Of a DNA stretch of 57,883 nt, positions 53,221-57,883 are shown piece after piece (position 1 is the stretch's first letter; the number at the start of each line of letters is the position of its first letter). Location: assembly GCA_945918795.1 (NCBI GenBank), contig CAMEIT010000008.1, forward strand, positions 1 to 57,883, given 5' to 3'. The notes below the pieces were generated by a model that saw only the letters and a program-made list of their open reading frames with translations, searched no databases and had not been told where the DNA came from. The DNA is from an uncultured Clostridia bacterium. GTDB lineage: Bacteria > Bacillota > Clostridia > HGM11327. The position numbers were made by a program, and so were the translations under genes.

Positions 53221-53249
53221 TTGACAAACGAAGCTTTGTATAATATAAT
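53221..53249 (+). promoter_or_regulatory. Consensus promoter of the GH29 gene
   Basis: TTGACA (53221-53226), 17-base spacer, TATAAT (53244-53249). The first ten bases, TTGACAAACG, match those of the divergent beta-helix promoter. Confidence 0.93.
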
Positions 53250-53307
53250 AACAACAGTAGCCGTTTTCCTTGACGGCAAATCATACTTTAAGAAAGCAAG
53301 GGTATAA

Positions 53308-54627
53308 ATGATGGAAATTTTAGAGAATGAATGGGCCTTGGCAAGACCGTCAAGAGCGCAATACGAATGGCAGGATTACGAACTCGGTATGTTCATACAC
53401 TGGATGCCTTATTACGGCAAGGAAATTGAATTTTTGGACAATCCCGAATACCGCAGAGATGAAGAATGGCAAAAGGCTGCCGCATACGAGCTCAAAATGA
53501 GCAAAATGGACACTGACCAATGGGTACGCTCCGCAGTTGACCTCGGCGCAAAATATGTAGTATTTGTTGCAAAGCACAATAAAGGTTTCATACGTTGGCA
53601 AACAGATACAAATTATTTTCTGTCAATGAAATACTCTCAGTACAAGCACGGTCAGGGCGATATTGTAATGGAGCTCAGCGAATCCTGCAAAAAGTACGGA
53701 ATTAAATTAGGTATATATATGTGCGGCGACACACTTGCCTGCGAAGCAAGACAGGGCGGCATAACAAGCAATCCCGACGAGCAGGAATGGTACACAAACC
53801 TCTACCGTCAGTGGCTCACGGAGATACTTACAAGATACGGCTCCATTTGCGAAATATGGTTTGACAGCTCGCTCAAAATCGACGTAAGAGACTTGATAGG
53901 CAAATATGCTCCGAATGCAATGGTATTCCAGAGCCCGAACGCAACTATCCGTTGGGTAGGAAACGAAGAAGGCTGGGCATACTACCCTGCATGGAACGGC
54001 GTAAAGCGTTATGACGCCATATCGGGTATATCCACTCAGTATCACAGCGATCCAGACGGCGATGTATGGATGCCGCTTGAATGTGATGTTCCGATAAGAG
54101 ATAATTGGGTATGGGACCCGAATCCGAAGAACAAGCTGCGCACTGTCGATGAGCTTATGGAAATGTACTACAAATCAGTAGGCAGAGGCACAACGCTCCT
54201 CATAAATCAGGGACCTCATCCGGAGGGATACATCATTGACGAGGACTTCAACCGTATGAAGGAATTCGGCGATGAGATAAGACGCCGCTTTGACAACCCT
54301 ATTGCCGAATCATCGGGCGAGGGCGAATTTGTTGAGGTTGACCTGGGTAAAATTCAGCCTGTTGACCACGTTGTCACAATGGAAGACACACGTTTGGGTG
54401 AGCGTATTCGTAAATACGTTATCGAAGGCTTCGACGGCGAAAATTGGATACAGCTTGCAAACGGAAGCTCTGTCGGACACAAGAAGATCGACTTCTTCCC
54501 TGCCGCAAATGTTTCAAAGGTACGTTTCAGAGGTCTTGTTTCAGTCGGACAGCCCGTTATCCGCAGCATAAAAGCATATAATGTCGGCACGATTCCGCAA
54601 GGCTTTACAAACAACGACGAACAGTAA
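53308..54627 (+). CDS. Alpha-L-fucosidase-like glycoside hydrolase (GH29)
   Basis: 439 residues, no signal peptide. GH29 landmarks: GMFIHWMPYYG (28-38), KHNKGF at about 89-94, the nucleophile region EIWFDSS (Asp186), and a C-terminal galactose-binding-type module (EGEFVEVDLGKIQPVDHV, RFRGLVSVGQPVIRSIKAY). Releases alpha-L-fucose from glycans. The usual acid/base is not fixed in this family by short motifs. Two adjacent ATGs (53308 and 53311) are possible. Cytoplasmic placement suggests small oligosaccharides are imported before cleavage. Confidence 0.88.
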   Translation: MMEILENEWALARPSRAQYEWQDYELGMFIHWMPYYGKEIEFLDNPEYRRDEEWQKAAAYELKMSKMDTDQWVRSAVDLGAKYVVFVAKHNKGFIRWQTDTNYFLSMKYSQYKHGQGDIVMELSESCKKYGIKLGIYMCGDTLACEARQGGITSNPDEQEWYTNLYRQWLTEILTRYGSICEIWFDSSLKIDVRDLIGKYAPNAMVFQSPNATIRWVGNEEGWAYYPAWNGVKRYDAISGISTQYHSDPDGDVWMPLECDVPIRDNWVWDPNPKNKLRTVDELMEMYYKSVGRGTTLLINQGPHPEGYIIDEDFNRMKEFGDEIRRRFDNPIAESSGEGEFVEVDLGKIQPVDHVVTMEDTRLGERIRKYVIEGFDGENWIQLANGSSVGHKKIDFFPAANVSKVRFRGLVSVGQPVIRSIKAYNVGTIPQGFTNNDEQ

Positions 54628-54649
54628 TTAAAAAAACAGAATAATTATA

Positions 54650-54691
54650 ATACCCGACAGGGCGCTTGATCAAAGTGTTCCTGCCGGGTAT
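54650..54691 (+). terminator. Terminator after the GH29 gene
   Basis: Twelve-base stem with one A-C mismatch (ATACCCGACAGG / CCTGCCGGGTAT) and an 18-base loop, then TTTTT. It is 22 bases past the stop. Confidence 0.88.
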
Positions 54692-54741
54692 TTTTTACAA
54701 CATTCGCCGCAAAATAAATTTGCAAATCGTTCTCAAATTCG

Positions 54742-54770
54742 TTGACAAAAATAGCTTTTCGAGTTAAAAT
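54742..54770 (+). promoter_or_regulatory. Promoter of the metal-uptake operon
   Basis: TTGACA (54742-54747), 17-base spacer, TAAAAT (54765-54770), 64 bases before the regulator gene. No clear Fur/Zur box was recognised. Confidence 0.85.
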
Positions 54771-54834
54771 ATACTTGCGTGAAAAATAAGCCCGTAAAAC
54801 AACAATTCACGGAAAGGATAGGCAAAATGAAGCC

Positions 54835-55266
54835 ATGCCGACAGAACAGATTTATAAGACAAAACAGCGTCAGATAATTCTCGACTACCTTGCCCATGTG
54901 CACAGACAGCACATTACCGCCGCCGAAATATGCGAGCATTTCCGTAAATGTAAAATACAAATCAGTCCGGCAACAGTTTACAGGCATCTTGAAAAATTCA
55001 TTTCAGACGGAATCGTCCGCAAATATTATATGGACGGCATTCCCGGTGCCTGCTTTCAGTACATAGGAATATGCGAGGACTGCGAATCGCACATACACTT
55101 CAAGTGCGTTGAATGCGGATGTCTTATTTGCGTCGAGTGCGAAAAGTTAGACGATTTAAGAGCGCACTTCTCACACGAACACGGCTTTCAGATAGACTCC
55201 GCCAAAACCGTATTTTACGGCAAATGCCCCGATTGCTTAAAGAAAGAAGGAAATAACGACAAATGA
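54835..55266 (+). CDS. Fur-family metal-dependent repressor (Zur-like)
   Basis: 143 residues: winged helix (QRQIILDYLAHVHRQHITAAEICEHF, ISPATVYRHLEKFISDGIVRKY) and a dimerisation half with zinc-type cysteines in CVECGCLICVECEKL and CPDC, plus HxHF-type residues (ESHIHFKCVEC, RAHFSHEHGF). It leads an operon for a zinc/manganese-type ABC transporter and overlaps the next gene by ATGA, so it probably controls zinc uptake; the metal is inferred. The spacing to the AAGGA upstream is long, so the exact start is somewhat uncertain. Confidence 0.92.
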   Translation: MPTEQIYKTKQRQIILDYLAHVHRQHITAAEICEHFRKCKIQISPATVYRHLEKFISDGIVRKYYMDGIPGACFQYIGICEDCESHIHFKCVECGCLICVECEKLDDLRAHFSHEHGFQIDSAKTVFYGKCPDCLKKEGNNDK

Positions 55267-56216
55267 ATATAAAAACTCAAAAGCATAAAAATAATATATT
55301 AAAACGCTGTATTGCAATATTGCTTACCGTTCTTATGGTTATGCCATTCTGTACAGCCTGCGGCACGTCCCCCTCAGGCAGCGGAAAGCTCAATATTGTT
55401 GCGACAATATTTCCGCAGTACGATTTTGCACGTGCAATAGCAGGAGATCTTGCCGATATAACCATGTTGCTCTCTCCTGGTGCCGAGACTCATTCGTACG
55501 AGCCTACACCCAAGGATATAAAAAACATTGAGAACTGCGATATATTCATATATGTGGGAGGCGAATCCGACAGCTGGATAGACGGAATACTCGATTCGAT
55601 CGATACAAGCAAAATGAAGATTATTTCCCTCATGAATATCGTCGAGCCTCTCGAAGAAGAGCATGACGGCGAGGCTTCACACGAGCATGAATACGACGAG
55701 CACGTATGGACGTCGCCCGTCAATGCCGCCGCAATATGTCGCGAAATAGCCTCGGCAATGTGCGCCGCGGATGAGAAAAATTCGGAAGTCTACAACAAGA
55801 ATTGTGCGGATTATGTGGAAAAGATCATGCGTCTTGACGAAAGCTTCCGCGATATTGTCGCATCGGCAACAAGAAAAACAGTCATTTTCGGAGACAGATT
55901 TCCGCTCCTCTATTTTGTTCGCGAATACGGCATCGAATATAAGGCGGCATACCCCGGATGCTCAAGCAGTACGGAGCCGAGCCCTGCGGTGATTGCCGAG
56001 CTTATTGACACTGTCAAAAAAGAAAATATTCCCGTCGTGTTTAAGATCGAGCTCAGCAACGGCAATATTGCCGACACAATAAGCGAAGCAACCGGTGCAA
56101 AGGTTAAGATTTTCTATTCGTGCCATAATATTTCCAAGGATGACTTTAACAACGGCGAAACATACTTAAGCCTTATGGAAAAAAATATAGATTCACTTAA
56201 GGAGGCTCTGAACTGA
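55263..56216 (+). CDS. znuA: Metal ABC transporter substrate-binding lipoprotein (ZnuA-like)
   Basis: 317 residues: signal peptide, FCTAC lipobox (Cys33), mature start LNIVATIFPQYDFARAIAG, metal residues His77 (ETHSYEPTPKDI) and His147 (DEHVWTSP), and a loop rich in His/Glu at 131-147 (EEEHDGEASHEHEYDEH) typical of zinc-binding ZnuA. The third ligand position, usually HxxF, reads FGDRFPLLYF, so Asp replaces His. SCSSSTEPSPAVIAELID and the last Asp region are present. It overlaps the regulator stop (ATGA) and its stop shares one base with the start of the ATPase gene (TGATG). Confidence 0.93.
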   Translation: MNIKTQKHKNNILKRCIAILLTVLMVMPFCTACGTSPSGSGKLNIVATIFPQYDFARAIAGDLADITMLLSPGAETHSYEPTPKDIKNIENCDIFIYVGGESDSWIDGILDSIDTSKMKIISLMNIVEPLEEEHDGEASHEHEYDEHVWTSPVNAAAICREIASAMCAADEKNSEVYNKNCADYVEKIMRLDESFRDIVASATRKTVIFGDRFPLLYFVREYGIEYKAAYPGCSSSTEPSPAVIAELIDTVKKENIPVVFKIELSNGNIADTISEATGAKVKIFYSCHNISKDDFNNGETYLSLMEKNIDSLKEALN

Positions 56217-56923
56217 TGTCATTAATATCCTGCAAAGATGTTGCTCTCGCATACGACGGAAAAACGGTTGCCGAAGGTCTTTCTTTTGAAATAGAGCAGG
56301 CTGATTACGTGTGCGTTGTCGGAGAAAACGGTTCGGGCAAAAGCACGCTTATCAAAGCGCTTCTCGGGTTGAAAGAACCTAAGTCGGGCAGTATAACATT
56401 CGGCGACGGTTTAAGGCAAAACGAAATAGGATATCTGCCTCAACAGACTCCGGTTCAAAAGGATTTCCCCGCAAGCGCGTGGGAGGTTGTCATTTCGGGC
56501 TGTCTTAACAAAAAAATGCCGTTTTATACAGCTGCCGATAAAGCGCTCGCCATAAATAATATGAAGCTACTCAATATAGAGCATCTCAAAAAGAGCTGTT
56601 ACAGGGAGCTTTCCGGCGGTCAGCAACAGAGAGTGCTTCTTGCAAGAGCCTTATGCTCCACAAAAAAGCTTATTCTGCTTGACGAACCCGTAACAGGTCT
56701 TGACCCCGTAATGACGCTTGAGCTTTATCAGCTCATAAAGAAAATAAACACAGAATCGTCCATTACGATTATTATGGTATCGCATGATATTCACTGCGCT
56801 GTTGAACAGGCAAGCAAGGTACTGCATCTCAGCGATCACAAAATGGCTTTTTTCGGAACAAAAGCCGACTATCTCAAGACTGCAACAGGTCAGCGTTTTT
56901 TGGGAGGATGCGAACATGTTTGA
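56216..56923 (+). CDS. znuC: Metal ABC transporter ATP-binding protein
   Basis: 235 residues with Walker A GENGSGKST, Q-loop LPQQTPVQKDFPA, signature LSGGQQQRVLLARAL, Walker B LLDEPVTGLDP and His-loop VSHDIH. Powers import by the neighbouring permease. Its stop overlaps the permease gene by 8 bases. Confidence 0.96.
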   Translation: MSLISCKDVALAYDGKTVAEGLSFEIEQADYVCVVGENGSGKSTLIKALLGLKEPKSGSITFGDGLRQNEIGYLPQQTPVQKDFPASAWEVVISGCLNKKMPFYTAADKALAINNMKLLNIEHLKKSCYRELSGGQQQRVLLARALCSTKKLILLDEPVTGLDPVMTLELYQLIKKINTESSITIIMVSHDIHCAVEQASKVLHLSDHKMAFFGTKADYLKTATGQRFLGGCEHV

Positions 56924-57737
56924 TACAATTTCCGAAATGCTTTCTTTTACATTTATGCAACGCGCAATCATTGTCGGAATACTCGTCTCTCTTTGCGCGG
57001 CATTACTCGGTGTAAGTCTCGTTCTCAAAAGATATTCGATGATAGGCGACGGCTTATCTCACGTAGGCTTCGGCGCTCTGGCTCTCGCAACGGTGCTTAA
57101 TGCAGCTCCGCTTGCTGTCGCTATACCGGTTGTAGTTGTGGCGGCTTTTCTCCTCCTGCGCCTGAGCGAAAACAGTAAGATTAAAGGAGACTCCGCAATC
57201 GCACTCATTTCAACGTCGGCTCTCGCTTTCGGCGTACTCGCCGTGTCGCTTACAACGGGCGTAAATACGGATATATTTAATTATATGTTCGGCAGTATTC
57301 TCGCAATGAAACAGTCCGACGTCGTTTTGAGTATAGTCCTATCCGTTGCGGTCATATTCCTGTTCCTCATATTCTATAATAAAATATTTGCCGTAACTTT
57401 CGATGAAACGTTCGCAAAAGCAACAGGTACTCACGCCGGAGCGTATAATATGCTCATTGCTTTCCTTACGGCTATTACAATCGTCCTCGGCATGAGAATG
57501 ATGGGCGCACTGCTTATCTCAAGCCTCATCGTGTTCCCTACTCTCACCGCAATGCGCGTGTTTAAATCGTTTAAATCCGTCGTCATAAGCTCCGCTGTCA
57601 TTTCTGTCGTTTGCTTCCTCGTCGGTATAACTGTCTCCTATGCTTTCTCTGCTCCTACAGGCGCCAGCGTCGTTATGGCTAACCTCGCTTCCTTCCTCGC
57701 CTTCTCCCTCGTATCTCTCGTAAGAAAGCATAGATAG
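56916..57737 (+). CDS. znuB: Metal ABC transporter permease (ZnuB-like)
   Basis: 273 residues, about eight membrane helices of the ABC-3 family: LVLKRYSMIGDGLSHVGFGALA near the start, GVNTDIFNYMFGSILAM, and GMRMMGALLISSLIVFPTLTAM. GGGAGG stands before the ATG at 56916, and the frame opening at 56784 lies inside znuC, so it is not used. Completes the regulator-A-C-B operon. Confidence 0.95.
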   Translation: MFDTISEMLSFTFMQRAIIVGILVSLCAALLGVSLVLKRYSMIGDGLSHVGFGALALATVLNAAPLAVAIPVVVVAAFLLLRLSENSKIKGDSAIALISTSALAFGVLAVSLTTGVNTDIFNYMFGSILAMKQSDVVLSIVLSVAVIFLFLIFYNKIFAVTFDETFAKATGTHAGAYNMLIAFLTAITIVLGMRMMGALLISSLIVFPTLTAMRVFKSFKSVVISSAVISVVCFLVGITVSYAFSAPTGASVVMANLASFLAFSLVSLVRKHR

Positions 57738-57742
57738 TTTTC

Positions 57743-57824
57743 CGGGGCTGCCGCCCCGCACCCCGCAAGTCTTCTTTTTGTGAGGCTGCCGCCTCACACT
57801 CCGCCAAGCCTTTGAAAAGGCTTG
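57743..57824. repeat. Cluster of three GC-rich hairpins after znuB
   Basis: Three successive stem-loops: CGGGGC / GCCCCG (57743-57758), GTGAGGC / GCCTCAC (57780-57797), both with the loop TGCC and both followed by an AC-CCGC/AC-TCCGC pattern, then CAAGCCTTT / AAAGGCTTG (57805-57824, two-base loop). The first two look like versions of one module. Rho-independent T-run is missing; they resemble REP-type intergenic repeats seen in many gut Clostridia. The last 59 bases hold nothing recognised. Confidence 0.65.
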
Positions 57825-57883
57825 ATGAGAAACTTTAAACACTTTGTATAAGGCAATCAGCCTCGCCGGTGGTCGTCGAGTCA

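Noticed and set aside
53058..53279. Minus-strand frame of 73 codons before the beta-helix operon
   Set aside because: Covers two promoters; no binding site or family features, and it is not the missing cotJC half.
57519..57842. Minus-strand frame of 107 codons over the znuB end
   Set aside because: Antisense to conserved permease, Ser/Arg/Glu-rich, and runs into the hairpin cluster.

Overview
The window looks like chromosome of an endospore-forming, low-G+C Clostridia bacterium, most likely a gut-type Oscillospirales/Ruminococcus-like lineage. The reasons are the clostridial order secD-secF-recJ-apt-rel-dtd-MBL-hemZ, the trmB, lepA-hemW and rsmD-coaD-ylbJ neighbourhoods, sporulation genes (ylbJ, cotJC), consensus sigma-A promoters, AAGGAGG-type ribosome binding sites and a set of intracellular and lipoprotein glycan-degrading enzymes. 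The assignment is by inference; no rRNA gene is present.

Left part (1-14.4 kb): on the minus strand, an ABC-F ATPase (cut by the window edge), trmB, a YkgJ-type cysteine-cluster protein, pfkA, hemW, lepA, ylbJ, a coiled-coil protein, coaD and rsmD. On the plus strand, a small unknown gene (6368) and an isocitrate dehydrogenase-like gene coupled with asnA. A small accessory patch follows: a membrane-anchored XRE regulator with a nested-palindrome upstream region, a small membrane coiled-coil protein, a 143-residue P-loop protein and a PHP-type phosphatase.

Middle (14.4-34.0 kb): a 1608-residue surface protein (SH3, Cys/His peptidase-like domain, Ig-like domain, 15 InlB-type B-repeats, membrane tail); then the minus-strand stress/RNA/haem run hemZ-MBL-dtd-rel-apt-recJ and secF-secD; then the divergent plus-strand operon tilS-hpt-ftsH.

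The most unusual spot is 34.0-36.2 kb. A spore-coat/manganese-catalase gene (cotJC) is missing its 5' part, and a large serine recombinase with a translationally coupled 63-residue partner sits directly upstream, its stop codon about 10 bases before the first ATG of the fragment. This is the layout of a skin-like intervening element in a sporulation gene. The missing N-terminal half is not found elsewhere in the window, so the element either extends past the right edge or is a decayed junction.

Right part (36.2-54.6 kb): a glycan-utilisation region with a GH78-like protein, Gfo/Idh oxidoreductase, TIM-barrel epimerase, uxuB-like SDR and uxuA on the minus strand; a divergent AraC regulator with a direct repeat placed as an operator; a large GH106-like hydrolase; three tandem, closely similar beta-helix lipoproteins; and a divergent GH29 alpha-L-fucosidase. 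Together these suggest stripping of rhamnose/fucose-decorated, uronate-containing glycans, with uronate feeding into 2-keto-3-deoxygluconate. No sugar transporter is present in the window. The window ends with a Fur/Zur-regulator-led metal ABC transporter operon and a cluster of short GC-rich hairpins.
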